Shown: piece after piece, positions 34,014 through 42,586 of the stretch
How positions within the stretch are numbered: the first letter of the stretch is position 1
Layout of the letters: each line of letters opens with the position of its first letter
Source: Vicingaceae bacterium
GTDB lineage: Bacteria; Bacteroidota; Bacteroidia; Flavobacteriales_E; Vicingaceae
DNA: 48,198 bases
NCBI GenBank assembly: GCA_019429185.1
Contig: JAHYJH010000013.1
Span: forward strand, 1-48,198
Direction of reading: 5' to 3'
Position numbers and translations under genes: made by a program
The notes under the pieces: model-generated
What the model saw: the letters and a program-made list of their open reading frames with translations, nothing else
What the model was told of the DNA's origin: nothing
Databases searched by the model: none

Positions 34014-34853
34014 TTATGTTCCAAAAACACTACTAGCAACAAATTGATGTGTAGGATTAGTAATCAACACAGGAATTTCAGCGTCATTAGCAATCACTTC
34101 TTGCTCATCGCTACCGAAAAAATCGGGTAGTAAAGCTCCTTCTTGTGTATTAACAATTACAATTAAATCAGCATCTATTTTAGCTGAAAAACGAACCAAT
34201 TGTTTTTTAAAATTTCCTCCATCTTCATCAGCTCTTTGAATTTCATAGGTCAATCCTTTCTCATCAAAATAGTTTTTTGCAAACCGAAGTTCTTGGTCTA
34301 ATTTCTTTTTCAAGAATTCATCTGATTCAGAATCTGCAAACAAATGGACAGTGCTTTTGAAGTGTTTTGCGATGTTTGCAGCGATAGCTAATTTTTGTTT
34401 AGTTACATCTGAATAATCAATAGGAACAACAATATCATCATACGTATCCGTTTCAGATGGTTCTTTTTTCTGAACAATAATGAAAGGAACTTTAGAGTGA
34501 GATATTACTTTGATTGCATGACTTCCTAATATTTTTTGCATTCCTTTAGCTCCGTGTGTTCCCATTACAATATATCCTGCTGAAATTTCGGATGCGACAT
34601 CACCTATATCTTCAAAAATACTACCTATTCTAACGATAACATTAATGTTGACTTTAAATTTTTTTTCAGATTTGGTTGCGATTTCTGTTAATTTTTCTCT
34701 TGCTGCTTCAATTTCTTTTTGTTTTGAAACAACATGAAGTAAATAAACATCTCCACCATAAGATTTAGCTACTTGGGCTGCATGACTAATAGCACAATCA
34801 GCAATAGCGGTAAAATCATGCGGGACGAGTACTTTATAAGTTTGTTTATTCAT
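34014..34853 (-). CDS. Universal stress protein, two tandem UspA domains
   Basis: A 279-residue cytosolic protein. Domain 1 (about 1-140) starts KVLVPHDFTAIADCAISHAA and carries the nucleotide-binding GTHGAKGMQKILGSHAIKVI. Domain 2 (about 150-275) starts DDIVVPIDYSDVTKQKLAIA but lacks a clear G-x2-G-x9-G-S motif, so only domain 1 is likely to bind ATP. The client process is unknown. It is monocistronic, with its own -7 element. Confidence 0.9.
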   Translation of the reverse strand: MNKQTYKVLVPHDFTAIADCAISHAAQVAKSYGGDVYLLHVVSKQKEIEAAREKLTEIATKSEKKFKVNINVIVRIGSIFEDIGDVASEISAGYIVMGTHGAKGMQKILGSHAIKVISHSKVPFIIVQKKEPSETDTYDDIVVPIDYSDVTKQKLAIAANIAKHFKSTVHLFADSESDEFLKKKLDQELRFAKNYFDEKGLTYEIQRADEDGGNFKKQLVRFSAKIDADLIVIVNTQEGALLPDFFGSDEQEVIANDAEIPVLITNPTHQFVASSVFGT

Positions 34854-34884
34854 AGTAGTTTATATTTTAGGTAATTAATTTGAA

Positions 34885-34892
34885 CAAATATA
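34885..34892 (-). promoter_or_regulatory. Candidate -7 element of the universal stress gene
   Basis: On the minus strand TATATTTG matches TAnnTTTG, 31 nt before the ATG. No TTG at the ideal -33 distance. Confidence 0.4.
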
Positions 34893-34934
34893 ATATTATT
34901 ATGGTAAGTTATAAATTTCTTAATAAAAAAAATG

Positions 34935-36275
34935 TTAAATGTCTTTTAATTTGAATGTTTCCATAAAATTGGTTGTGAAATCACCTTTTTTGAATTTTTC
35001 ATCTTGCATCAATTGTTGATGAAAAGGAATTGTAGTTTTTACCCCTTCTATAATATACTCATCTAAAGCTCGTTGCATTTTTAAAATAGCCTCCTCCCTG
35101 GTTTGAGCAATGGTTATTAATTTTGCAATCATAGAGTCATAATACGGAGGAATTACATAACTTGCATATACGTGTGTATCTATTCTAATTCCATGACCTC
35201 CTGGTGCGTGATATGTTTTTATAGTTCCTGGACTGGGTCTAAAATCATTAAATGGATCTTCGGCATTGATTCTACATTGAATAGCGTGTAATACTGGCTC
35301 ATAATTTTTTCCAGAAATTTTTTCTCCTGCAGCTAATTTTATTTGCTCTTTTACTAAATCAAAATTTATCACTTCCTCAGTGATGGTGTGTTCTACTTGA
35401 ATACGAGTATTCATTTCCATAAAGTAGAAATCCCTGTTTTTATCCACTAAAAACTCAACTGTACCAACACCTTCATAATTAACTGCTAAAGCTGCTTTAA
35501 TTGCTGCTTCACCCATTTTTTTTCTGAGTTCTTTTGTCATAAAAGGTGAAGGAGTTTCTTCAATTAATTTTTGGTGTCTTCGTTGTATCGAGCAATCTCT
35601 TTCAGATAAATGGCATGCATTTGTACCATCACCAGCAATTTGTATTTCTATATGATGAGGTTCTTCAATAAATTTTTCCATATACATCCCATCATTACCG
35701 AAAGCCGCAGCAGCTTCTTTTCTTGCTGAATCCCAAGCTGCTTCTATTTCACTTTCTTTCCATATCACACGCATTCCTTTGCCACCACCACCTGCTGTGG
35801 CTTTCATCATTACTGGGTATTTAATTTTTTTAGCGACTGTTTTTGCATCCTCTACATCTTTCAACAATCCTTTTGAACCAGGAACTACAGGAACACCAGC
35901 TTTAATCATTGTGTCTTTTGCTGAAGATTTATCGCCCATGGCATCAATCATTTCTGGCGATGCTCCAATGAATTTAATTCCATTTTCTTGACAAATTTTT
36001 GAGAATTTTGCATTTTCAGATAAAAATCCATATCCTGGATGAATGGCATCGGCATTGGTAATTTCTGCAGCTGCAATAATATTAGGAATATTCAAATAAG
36101 AAAGTGAACTTTGAGGGGGACCAATACAAACGGCTTCATCTGCAAAACGGACGTGCAAACTATCTTTATCGGCTGTTGAATAAACAGCTACGGTATTTAT
36201 TCCCATCTCTTTACAAGTCCTAATTACGCGCAAAGCTATTTCACCTCTGTTTGCTATTAATATTTTTTTAAACAT
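34935..36275 (-). CDS. accC: Acetyl-CoA carboxylase, biotin carboxylase subunit
   Basis: A 446-residue ATP-grasp enzyme that carboxylates biotin on AccB, starting fatty acid synthesis. [20 protein letters not shown] lies at the start, [13 protein letters not shown] follows, and the ATP-binding loop is [13 protein letters not shown]. The catalytic region includes [16 protein letters not shown] and [14 protein letters not shown]. The frame is open to 36365, but the ATG at 36275 gives the family N-terminus. The 266-nt gap to accB is unusual for this pair and is largely filled by a MITE-like element. Confidence 0.96.
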   Translation of the reverse strand: MFKKILIANRGEIALRVIRTCKEMGINTVAVYSTADKDSLHVRFADEAVCIGPPQSSLSYLNIPNIIAAAEITNADAIHPGYGFLSENAKFSKICQENGIKFIGASPEMIDAMGDKSSAKDTMIKAGVPVVPGSKGLLKDVEDAKTVAKKIKYPVMMKATAGGGGKGMRVIWKESEIEAAWDSARKEAAAAFGNDGMYMEKFIEEPHHIEIQIAGDGTNACHLSERDCSIQRRHQKLIEETPSPFMTKELRKKMGEAAIKAALAVNYEGVGTVEFLVDKNRDFYFMEMNTRIQVEHTITEEVINFDLVKEQIKLAAGEKISGKNYEPVLHAIQCRINAEDPFNDFRPSPGTIKTYHAPGGHGIRIDTHVYASYVIPPYYDSMIAKLITIAQTREEAILKMQRALDEYIIEGVKTTIPFHQQLMQDEKFKKGDFTTNFMETFKLKDI

Positions 36276-36390
36276 AATCTCTAATTTGAAAATTAAACGA
36301 TTTGAAAATTTACGATGTCCGATTAGAGAATGAAAATACAATTTTACTTCTTTTTTCAAAAACATTCAGAATCGGAATTTTCAACTAATT

Positions 36391-36533
36391 AGTGTCTGTC
36401 TTTATATTCGAGAGTTTGATTCAGAATGTTCGAGTTCGAGGTTTCGATGAACTGAAAATCAGGAGTGTACTTTCGTACATGACTGATTTGAAGGTCGAGA
36501 ATAACGAAGAAATCGGACATTATGGACAAACTC
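36391..36533. mobile_element. MITE-like element, copy 1, between accB and accC
   Basis: A 143-nt non-coding element nearly identical to 45559-45701. Ends AGTGTCTGTC and GACAAACTCT form imperfect terminal inverted repeats extending about 22 nt. The direct repeat CTAATT flanks it (36385-36390, 36533-36538), consistent with target-site duplication. Inside, AAATCAG and CTGATTT, then GTAC and GTAC, form a central hairpin. A 43-codon minus-strand frame (36389-36520) is open in both copies, but nearly all differences between copies alter the peptide, so it is probably not coding. Confidence 0.75.
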
Positions 36534-36541
36534 TAATTAAA

Positions 36542-37042
36542 TTAAGCAGGTTCTACTAAAAACAAAGGTTGATCATACTCTACAGGAGAACCATCATCAA
36601 CAAGCACTTTAACAATTTTACCCGACATTTCTGCTTCAATTTCGTTGAATAATTTCATCGCTTCAATCACACAAACAACAGTTTCATTTTTAACATCATC
36701 TCCAATATTGACAAAATTAGGTTTGTCTGGTGCTGGTTTTCTATAAAAAGTACCTATCATAGGTGATTTTATTTCAATATAATTGTTGTTTTCTTCTGCT
36801 TTTACAGGAGCTGCTGGTGGAGTAGCAACTTGAGATTGTTGTTGAACAACTGGACTTGCTACTGCTACTTGCTGAGGTTGTTGTGTAGCTGGTACTGTTT
36901 GTTGAAACTCTACTATAGGTGTTCCTCTTTTGTAAGGAGGTGTTTTAATTGTAATTTTAAAATCTTTGTCTGCAATTTCTACTTCACTAACTCCTGATTT
37001 TGCAACAAATTTGATTAAATCTTGAATTTCTGATGCTTTCAT
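36542..37042 (-). CDS. accB: Acetyl-CoA carboxylase biotin carboxyl carrier protein
   Basis: A 166-residue carrier. The N-terminal region (MKASEIQDLIKFVAKSGVSE) is followed by a Pro/Ala/Gln-rich flexible linker (about 45-85) and a biotinyl domain (about 88-166) with EAMKLFNEIEA; the biotinylated residue is Lys130. The thumb segment (GTFYRKPAPDKPNFVNIGD) is typical of AccB. It lies 34 nt after fabH. Its stop codon is 4 nt from the direct repeat of the MITE-like element. Confidence 0.95.
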   Translation of the reverse strand: MKASEIQDLIKFVAKSGVSEVEIADKDFKITIKTPPYKRGTPIVEFQQTVPATQQPQQVAVASPVVQQQSQVATPPAAPVKAEENNNYIEIKSPMIGTFYRKPAPDKPNFVNIGDDVKNETVVCVIEAMKLFNEIEAEMSGKIVKVLVDDGSPVEYDQPLFLVEPA

Positions 37043-37076
37043 AATTTATAGATTTTGTGTGTATTATTATTTTATT

Positions 37077-38072
37077 TTAAGAATTATAAGCCCATTTTAC
37101 CCATATTGCACCCCAAGTAAACCCTCCTCCAAATGCTGATAAAATTAAGTTATCTCCTTTTTTTAATTTGTTTTCCCATTCCCACAAACACAAAGGAATT
37201 GTTCCTGAAGTTGTGTTTCCATATTTTTGTATATTTAGCATCACTTTTTCATCGCTCAATCCCATTCTTCGAGCTGTGGCATCAATTATACGTTTGTTTG
37301 CCTGATGAGGAACTAGCCAAGCAACATCATCGCTTGTCAACTGATTTCTCTCCATTATTTCAGCAGAAACATCAGCCATATTAACAACTGCAAATTTGAA
37401 TACAGCTTGTCCTTCTTGATAAATATGGTGTTCTTTATTCTTTACTGTTTCTAGTGTTGGTGGGTATGCAGAACCTCCTGCTTTTTGGTGCAGGAATTGA
37501 AATCCAGATCCATCACTTTTTAAAATGGAATCTTTCACACCAAACCCTTCACCATTAGGCTCAAGCAACACAGCACCGCAACCATCACCAAAAATTATAC
37601 AAGTTGATCTGTCCTCATAATCTACTAATGCAGACATTTTATCAACGCCAACTACAACCACTTTTTTATGAGAACCCGATTCTATGTATTTTGAACCTGT
37701 TACTAATCCATAAATAAAACCAGAACAAGCTGCGTTCAAGTCAAATCCAAATGCGTTGGTTGCTCCAATTTTATCGGTTATAATATTGGCTGTTGCTGGA
37801 AAGATATGGTCGGCAGTAACTGTACAACAAATTAGTAGGTCTATTTCTTTGGGAGAAATTCCTCTTTTTTCACACAATCCTCTCACTGCATGAACAGCCA
37901 TCTCTGAAGCTCCTTTTCCTTCTCCTTTAAGAATTCTTCGTTCTTCTACTCCAGTTCTTGATTTTATCCATTCATCTGTAGTGTCTATCATGGTTTCCAA
38001 TTCCTTATTCGTTAAAACGTAATCAGGAACATATCCATTAACAGCTGTAATTGCCGCAGTAATTTTACTCAT
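37077..38072 (-). CDS. fabH: 3-oxoacyl-ACP synthase III
   Basis: A 331-residue condensing enzyme that starts fatty acid elongation from acetyl- or branched-acyl-CoA plus malonyl-ACP. The catalytic triad is visible: Cys116 in NAACSGF, His256 in VPHQANKRI, Asn286 in [22 protein letters not shown] near residue 33 is also typical. The gene sits in the yceD-rpmF-fabH-accB-accC order common in this phylum. A terminator separates it from rpmF, so part of its expression may depend on read-through or an internal promoter. Confidence 0.96.
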   Translation of the reverse strand: MSKITAAITAVNGYVPDYVLTNKELETMIDTTDEWIKSRTGVEERRILKGEGKGASEMAVHAVRGLCEKRGISPKEIDLLICCTVTADHIFPATANIITDKIGATNAFGFDLNAACSGFIYGLVTGSKYIESGSHKKVVVVGVDKMSALVDYEDRSTCIIFGDGCGAVLLEPNGEGFGVKDSILKSDGSGFQFLHQKAGGSAYPPTLETVKNKEHHIYQEGQAVFKFAVVNMADVSAEIMERNQLTSDDVAWLVPHQANKRIIDATARRMGLSDEKVMLNIQKYGNTTSGTIPLCLWEWENKLKKGDNLILSAFGGGFTWGAIWVKWAYNS

Positions 38073-38116
38073 CGTATTTTAAGGTTTTCGCTATCTCTAT
38101 TAAAGAGAGATGAAAA

Positions 38117-38160
38117 ATAAAAAAACTTACTATATTTCAAGTGAATTTAGTAAGTTTTTG
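38117..38160 (-). terminator. Terminator or attenuator between rpmF and fabH
   Basis: AAAAACTTACTA (38121-38132) pairs with TAGTAAGTTTTT (38148-38159), with a 15-nt loop. On the minus strand it ends in a T-run just after rpmF. It probably lowers expression of fabH-accB-accC relative to the ribosomal protein. Confidence 0.75.
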
Positions 38161-38168
38161 ATTTGCTT

Positions 38169-38354
38169 TTAGATTGCTACCTGTTTTTCAACAGCTAATT
38201 TTCCTCTATAATAACCACATTCTCCGCATACTCTGTGATAAAGTATTGGAGAACCACAGTTTGAGCAATTTACTACTGTTGGAGCAACTGCTTTATAGTG
38301 CGTTCTTCTTTTGTCTCTTCTGGTTTTTGAGGTTTTTCTTTTAGGATGTGCCAT
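38169..38354 (-). CDS. rpmF: 50S ribosomal protein L32
   Basis: A 61-residue ribosomal protein. The basic opening [20 protein letters not shown] is typical of L32, and two CxxC pairs (CSNC and CGEC) form a zinc ribbon, so this is the zinc-binding form. It follows yceD by 6 nt, the classical pairing. Confidence 0.97.
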   Translation of the reverse strand: MAHPKRKTSKTRRDKRRTHYKAVAPTVVNCSNCGSPILYHRVCGECGYYRGKLAVEKQVAI

Positions 38355-38360
38355 TTTATT

Positions 38361-38879
38361 TTAGTTTTCTGTTTTTAATTGTGTTAACTTAGACCAACGG
38401 GGATCTATATTTTCTATTTTATTTTCTTTTACTTCTATTTTTTTTAATTTTGCTATCATTTCTTGATTACATTCTTTTTTCTTGTGAGCTCTTTTTTGAG
38501 GCACATTTATTTGAATGTATTCATAGATATATTTTGCTATGTTTATCTGATGTTCGTTTTCAGATAAGACTACCAAATCATCTGTATCATCATAATCTTC
38601 ATCTCCAAATTTAACAATGAGATTTTCTTCTCCTTTTATTTTAAGTTTCACTTCATCTAAACATCTATCACAAGGAACTTCTATAGTTCCTTTAATTTTA
38701 AAATTAAGCAATAACATTGTTGATTGTTTTTCAAATGTCAATTTCACGTTGAAATCAGCACTGGTAAATTCATCACACTCAAAAAGTTGAAAGAACGTAT
38801 TATCAATTTCATACTCGAACAAGTGTATTCCTTGTTTGAGGCTTGCAAAATTAATATTATATTCACTTAATTGTTTCAC
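38361..38879 (-). CDS. yceD: YceD/DUF177 family protein
   Basis: A 172-residue protein of the DUF177 family, linked to 23S rRNA accumulation in other bacteria and nearly always next to rpmF. The conserved core is IEVPCDRCLDEVKLKIKGEE (about 95-115), followed by the acidic stretch EDYDDTDDL and the segment YIYEYIQINVPQKRAH. The C-terminus ends DPRWSKLTQLK. It leads the yceD-rpmF transcript from a well-formed promoter. Confidence 0.9.
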   Translation of the reverse strand: MKQLSEYNINFASLKQGIHLFEYEIDNTFFQLFECDEFTSADFNVKLTFEKQSTMLLLNFKIKGTIEVPCDRCLDEVKLKIKGEENLIVKFGDEDYDDTDDLVVLSENEHQINIAKYIYEYIQINVPQKRAHKKKECNQEMIAKLKKIEVKENKIENIDPRWSKLTQLKTEN

Positions 38880-38904
38880 TTGTTTTCCTATTAGGGAAAG
38901 GCGA

Positions 38905-38934
38905 CAAAGTTATGAATTTATTTGGTTTTGCAAA
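38905..38934 (-). promoter_or_regulatory. Promoter of the yceD-rpmF-fabH-accB-accC cluster
   Basis: On the minus strand TTTG (38934-38931), an 18-nt spacer and TAACTTTG (38912-38905), an exact TAnnTTTG match. The leader is about 20 nt and holds a small TTTCC ... GGAAA palindrome next to the start codon. Confidence 0.6.
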
Positions 38935-39015
38935 ATCTAAAAACTTTTTTTTATTCTTCAAAAATATCATACGGAATAGTTAGTCTTTATCTCCATTAAT
39001 TTATTTTAAATTTCT

Positions 39016-39723
39016 CTATAATTTTAAATAAAAATTACCTGTAAGTTTTTTATAATCTTCGGTATAGTAATGTCTTTTTTCGGTTTCTATAGTTAAACTT
39101 TCTTCAATAACAGTGTTAGGTTTGGTTTTTGAAAATTCCAATAAAATTCGTTTGGTAGCTTTTGTTAAATTAGGCTTTACCTCACATTTTCTGTTTAAAA
39201 ACAATCCTTGTGAAAAAGCGTTACAAATAAAATCAACTGCCTCGTTCATGGGTAAAATTAATGAGAAAATTCCGTCTGGTTTCAATAACCTAACTACATG
39301 GATAATTAAATCTTCAAAAGAAAGTTGTTCATTATGTCTTGCTATTGCCCTTTCGTTTTGCGGAGGTTGATATGATTTTACAAAAAAAGGTGGGTTCGAA
39401 ATTATTGTATCAAAGATTTTGTTAGGGTAAAATGATTGTAACGAAGAATGATGAACAGCAATGCGACTGTTCCATTTACTTTTATTGATATTTATTTCTG
39501 CTTGAAAGTAAGCACTTTTTTCAATATCAATGGCATCAATGATTAGGTTTTGAGAACGCTGAGCTAACATTAAGGCAATTAAACCTGTTCCTGTTCCTAT
39601 ATCTAACGCACTTCCTGATTTTATTGTTGTCCAAGCACCAAGCAATACACCATCTGTGCCTACTTTCATTGCACAGTGCTCTTGCTCAACACTAAATTCT
39701 TTAAATTGAAAAGGAGCGGACAT
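39016..39723 (-). CDS. trmN6: tRNA1(Val) (adenine(37)-N6)-methyltransferase
   Basis: A 235-residue SAM-dependent methyltransferase of the YfiC/TrmN6 family. FQFKEFSVEQEHCAMKVGTD precedes the SAM motif ALDIGTGTGLIALMLAQRS, and ISNPPFF is the NPPF catalytic motif of N6-adenine methyltransferases. The gene order rpsP-rimM-trmN6 is frequent in Bacteroidota. It is separated from rimM by a 142-nt repeat-rich spacer. Confidence 0.9.
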   Translation of the reverse strand: MSAPFQFKEFSVEQEHCAMKVGTDGVLLGAWTTIKSGSALDIGTGTGLIALMLAQRSQNLIIDAIDIEKSAYFQAEININKSKWNSRIAVHHSSLQSFYPNKIFDTIISNPPFFVKSYQPPQNERAIARHNEQLSFEDLIIHVVRLLKPDGIFSLILPMNEAVDFICNAFSQGLFLNRKCEVKPNLTKATKRILLEFSKTKPNTVIEESLTIETEKRHYYTEDYKKLTGNFYLKL

Positions 39724-39865
39724 AATTAATGAGTTTGAGGTTGGAGGTTTCTTCTTCCAAACTTATCCCCCCTCCAACTCCCCTTAAGGGGAGAGTGCTT
39801 CCGCACAATGCCAACTTCCAACTTCTATCTTCTGTATTCTGTATTCTGTATTCTGTATTCCAACT
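39724..39865. repeat. Spacer with a CTCCCCTTAAGGGGAG palindrome and TTCTGTA tandem repeats
   Basis: CTCCCCTTAAGGGGAG (39778-39793) is a perfect 16-nt palindrome. TTCTGTA is then repeated four times in tandem (about 39830-39858). Both types of sequence resemble repetitive intergenic DNA of this phylum. A short open frame across the region (39729-39992) has no protein-like character. Confidence 0.7.
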
Positions 39866-40417
39866 TCAAATTTTCACATCAGCCAAATACAAATCTATCA
39901 ATCCTTCGGGAGCATCAATAAAAATCTTTTTATCCGCTCGATTTACATCTAAAATAATGTTGTCTGTAATAGGAATAAGAATTTCGTTTTGAAGATTATC
40001 CACTATTTCAAGAATAGCTTGTTGTGGATAATCTAACACTTGATTAATTTTTCCTATTATTCCTTTGGTTTTATCTTCAACTTCAAAGTTGATTACTTCG
40101 TGAAAATAAAATTTATTTCCTTTTAGAGGTGGGAGCATATCGAGTGGGAGATAAACTTCTTTTCCAATCATTGCTTTTGCTTGTTCCACATTGTTGACGT
40201 CTTCTATTTTCAGAATCAGAGAATCGTTGTTTGATAGTTGAGTAGAGGAAATAAAAAAAGGAACCAATTCACTATCCAATTTATTTAATTGAATAAAAAT
40301 TGATTCCAATTTTTTGTAGAAAGCGGGGTTGTCAACATCAAGTTTAACAACTAAACTTCCTTCTTTCCCATGAATCTTAGAAGTGTAACCTAAGTAGTAG
40401 CACGCCTCTATATTCAT
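39866..40417 (-). CDS. rimM: Ribosome maturation factor RimM
   Basis: A 183-residue 30S assembly factor. The N-terminal RimM domain begins YLGYTSKIHGKEGSLVVKLD, followed by LKIEDVNNVEQAKAMIGKEV. The C-terminal PRC-barrel includes KGIIGKINQVLDYPQQAILE and EILIPITDNIILDVN, ending in the typical DAPEGLIDLYL. It lies 6 nt after rpsP. RimM binds S19 and the 30S head during maturation. Confidence 0.94.
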   Translation of the reverse strand: MNIEACYYLGYTSKIHGKEGSLVVKLDVDNPAFYKKLESIFIQLNKLDSELVPFFISSTQLSNNDSLILKIEDVNNVEQAKAMIGKEVYLPLDMLPPLKGNKFYFHEVINFEVEDKTKGIIGKINQVLDYPQQAILEIVDNLQNEILIPITDNIILDVNRADKKIFIDAPEGLIDLYLADVKI

Positions 40418-40423
40418 TGTATA

Positions 40424-41032
40424 TTAATCTTCTTTTTTGTCTTCGGTTACTTCGGCAGCTGGAGTTTCTTCTACTTTAGCTTCAATTGCTGGAGTTTCTT
40501 CAGTTACAGGAGTTTCTTCTGCTTTAGCTTCTGTTGCTGGAGCTTCTTCAGTTACAGGAGCTTCTTCTACTGGAGGAGTCATTTTAGCTGCAATTGCTGC
40601 TGCTTTTTTCTCATTAGCTTCTTTTTCTGCTTTTAAGGCTGCTTTTTGTTGATCTTCTTTAGATTTAGAAAGTCCTTCTTTTTTGCCTTCAATTTTACTT
40701 TCTTTTTCTTTTAACCAAGCTTCAAATTTTTTGTCGGCTTGCTCTTGTGTTAATGCTCCTTTTACAACACCTCTGTCTAAGTGATCTTTGTGTAATACGC
40801 CTTTGTAAGACAATAACGCTTTGCATGTGTCTGTTGGCTGTGCACCAGTTTTCACCCAATACAAGGCTCTATCGAAATCTACATCAATAGTTGCTGGATT
40901 AGTATTAGGATTGTAAGTACCTATACGTTCAATAAATTTCCCATCTCGTGGGGCTCTTGAGTCTGCTACAACTACATGAAAAAAAGCATAACTTTTTTTA
41001 CCAAATCGTTGTAATCTAATTTTTGTAGGCAT
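40424..41032 (-). CDS. rpsP: 30S ribosomal protein S16 with a long acidic C-terminal extension
   Basis: A 202-residue protein. The S16 core (about 1-80) starts PTKIRLQRFGKKSYAFFHVV and contains IERIGTYNPN and ALYWVKTGAQPTDT. The canonical protein is about 80-90 residues. The rest is a Lys/Glu/Ala-rich helical segment (about 95-150), then an acidic Pro/Glu/Ala/Thr-rich tail with repeats such as EEAPATEAKAEETPVTEETP. Such extensions are common in Bacteroidota S16; their role is unknown. It starts the rpsP-rimM transcript from a well-formed promoter. Confidence 0.94.
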   Translation of the reverse strand: MPTKIRLQRFGKKSYAFFHVVVADSRAPRDGKFIERIGTYNPNTNPATIDVDFDRALYWVKTGAQPTDTCKALLSYKGVLHKDHLDRGVVKGALTQEQADKKFEAWLKEKESKIEGKKEGLSKSKEDQQKAALKAEKEANEKKAAAIAAKMTPPVEEAPVTEEAPATEAKAEETPVTEETPAIEAKVEETPAAEVTEDKKED

Positions 41033-41090
41033 TCTTTAATTTTTTTTAAATGTTATTATTATTTGATTATCCTAAAAATATTTAGGGCTG

Positions 41091-41120
41091 CAAATTTACA
41101 AATTAGTTTTAATTATACAA
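41091..41120 (-). promoter_or_regulatory. Promoter of rpsP-rimM
   Basis: On the minus strand TTG (41120-41118), a 19-nt spacer and TAAATTTG (41098-41091), an exact TAnnTTTG match. The leader is about 50 nt. This is among the clearest promoters in the window. Confidence 0.6.
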
Positions 41121-41289
41121 CTTGTTTTATAAAAATATATTACTCAACTTTCGCAAGTTAATTTTAGGCAGCATTTAAGCGGTTATTAAATTTAGTGTTA
41201 CTCCTATACAACTAATTTTCAAGATACTTATTATCAATATTTTACAAATATTTATGTAGGAAATTTAAAGGCTCACGCACACCTTTAAT

Positions 41290-41336
41290 CCCTAAAAGAA
41301 GCCTACGCACGTGGTAGTGTTGGCACTCTTTTAGGG
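41290..41336. repeat. Long-loop hairpin CCCTAAAAGA / TCTTTTAGGG
   Basis: A 10-bp perfect stem encloses a 27-nt loop with G/C-rich ACGCACGTGG. It stands out in composition from the AT-rich surroundings. Confidence 0.45.
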
Positions 41337-41345
41337 GTTTGAGAT

Positions 41346-41399
41346 TAAGAGTAAAATTTCTTCGTCATTTCTATGCAACTTATTTCATACCTATTCCTA
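41346..41399. repeat. Dispersed 54-nt repeat, copy B
   Basis: Matches 33893-33947 with about four differences and in the same orientation. In both places it is intergenic. Confidence 0.75.
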
Positions 41400-41401
41400 A
41401 A

Positions 41402-41424
41402 TAGAGTCTGTCTGTAATGTCCGA
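41402..41424. repeat. Solo end of the MITE-like family
   Basis: AGAGTCTGTCTGTAATGTCC, followed by GA, matches the terminal repeats of the elements at 36391 and 45559, especially the reverse complement of their right end. No internal part follows. Confidence 0.6.
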
Positions 41425-41507
41425 TTTATTCTAAATCTTTATTCTTTTTTAAAGGTTTTCATGAGATCGCTTCGCTAAGTAAATTCACACAAACTTACAC
41501 TTAAAGT

Positions 41508-42572
41508 TTATTGTTTATCGGTATTCTTATTGGCTATTCTAAATAGCACAATAAAAACAATTAAAAAATAAGTTGAAAAGATAAGTGTATATAAATGCGA
41601 CCATTCCTTAATATAGTTTATAATTAAATAAATCATTACTAAAGAAACTATAGAAATGAGCAACATAATTACAGCTACATTTTTTTCGGAAATGCCTAAA
41701 TAGGAAAGATGATGTGTGGTGTGGTCTTTTCCTCCAACAAATGGCGATTTTCCTTTGCTAATTCGTTTTATGGAAACCGTAATGGTATCAATAATTGGAA
41801 CAATAAAAGCAAGTATTGGAATAACAAATTGGCGGGAAGTAGATAATTCCCCTTGCGAAGTTGGGTTCCATAAATAATTAATGCTTAATGCTGCTAAAAC
41901 AATTCCTAAAAACTGACTCCCTGTATCGCCCATATACATTTTGGCTGGATTCCAATTAAAATATAAAAACACTAAAAGTGCTGCTATTAACCCAAATACA
42001 ACCGTAAAACTTATGTCTGTTGCTGTATTGGTTGTGAGCATTACCGTTAATATTATAAAAGTAATTACTAAGGAAACAGAACTTGTTATTCCGTCCATGT
42101 TATCTAACATATTAATGGAATTCATTAATCCTACCACCCAAAAAATGGTAAGTGCGTAGTTTAATATTGGTGATTCAAAAAGTTGTATATAAGTTCCTGA
42201 ATAGATGAGGATAATTGAGCATACTACCTGTATAGAAAATTTTAAAATGGGTCTGGTATTGTAGGCATCATCGGCTAATCCCATTAAAAAACCTAAGGAA
42301 ACAGCACCTATCATTCCTGTTGTTTTAAAATCAAATGCTTCGTTGTGGTAAGAAAAAATAAAAGGATGCAAGGTAATGGAAAGTAAAAAAACAATATAAA
42401 ATGTTAAGCCTCCAATAGATGGTTTAGCTTCTTCGCTCCATCTTACTAAAGGTTCTCCTTGCGTTCTAACGCCAAGTGTTTTAACAAATTTCAATAAGAT
42501 GTTATTGATGAAAAAGGCAAAAATAATTGCCCCAGCAAAAAACAGAATGTGTTTATTTAAAAAATATTCCAT
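41508..42572 (-). CDS. WecA/MraY-type sugar-phosphate transferase
   Basis: A 354-residue polytopic membrane protein with about ten transmembrane segments. It transfers a sugar-1-phosphate, usually GlcNAc-1-P, to undecaprenyl phosphate. Family motifs are all present: SIGGLTFY, GLADDAYNTRP with the Asp pair, SINMLDNMDGI, MYMGDTGSQFLG, and the cytosolic GGKDHTTHHLSYLG His motif. MraY is less likely given the polysaccharide context. It is the last gene of the locus, 14 nt after rfbC, and probably primes the repeat unit. Confidence 0.9.
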   Translation of the reverse strand: MEYFLNKHILFFAGAIIFAFFINNILLKFVKTLGVRTQGEPLVRWSEEAKPSIGGLTFYIVFLLSITLHPFIFSYHNEAFDFKTTGMIGAVSLGFLMGLADDAYNTRPILKFSIQVVCSIILIYSGTYIQLFESPILNYALTIFWVVGLMNSINMLDNMDGITSSVSLVITFIILTVMLTTNTATDISFTVVFGLIAALLVFLYFNWNPAKMYMGDTGSQFLGIVLAALSINYLWNPTSQGELSTSRQFVIPILAFIVPIIDTITVSIKRISKGKSPFVGGKDHTTHHLSYLGISEKNVAVIMLLISIVSLVMIYLIINYIKEWSHLYTLIFSTYFLIVFIVLFRIANKNTDKQ

Positions 42573-42586
42573 ACCTTGTTTTGTGA

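Larger units (their letters stand above)
41033..41507. other. 475-nt spacer with promoter and repeats, no gene
   Basis: From right to left on the minus strand it holds the 3' flank of the polysaccharide locus, a solo MITE-like end (41402-41424), dispersed repeat copy B (41346-41399), a hairpin with arms CCCTAAAAGA (41290-41299) and TCTTTTAGGG (41327-41336), and the rpsP promoter. No open frame with protein character was seen. Confidence 0.8.

Noticed and set aside
39729-39992. Plus-strand 87-codon frame beside rimM
   Set aside because: It spans the palindrome and the TTCTGTA tandem repeat and overlaps rimM on the other strand.
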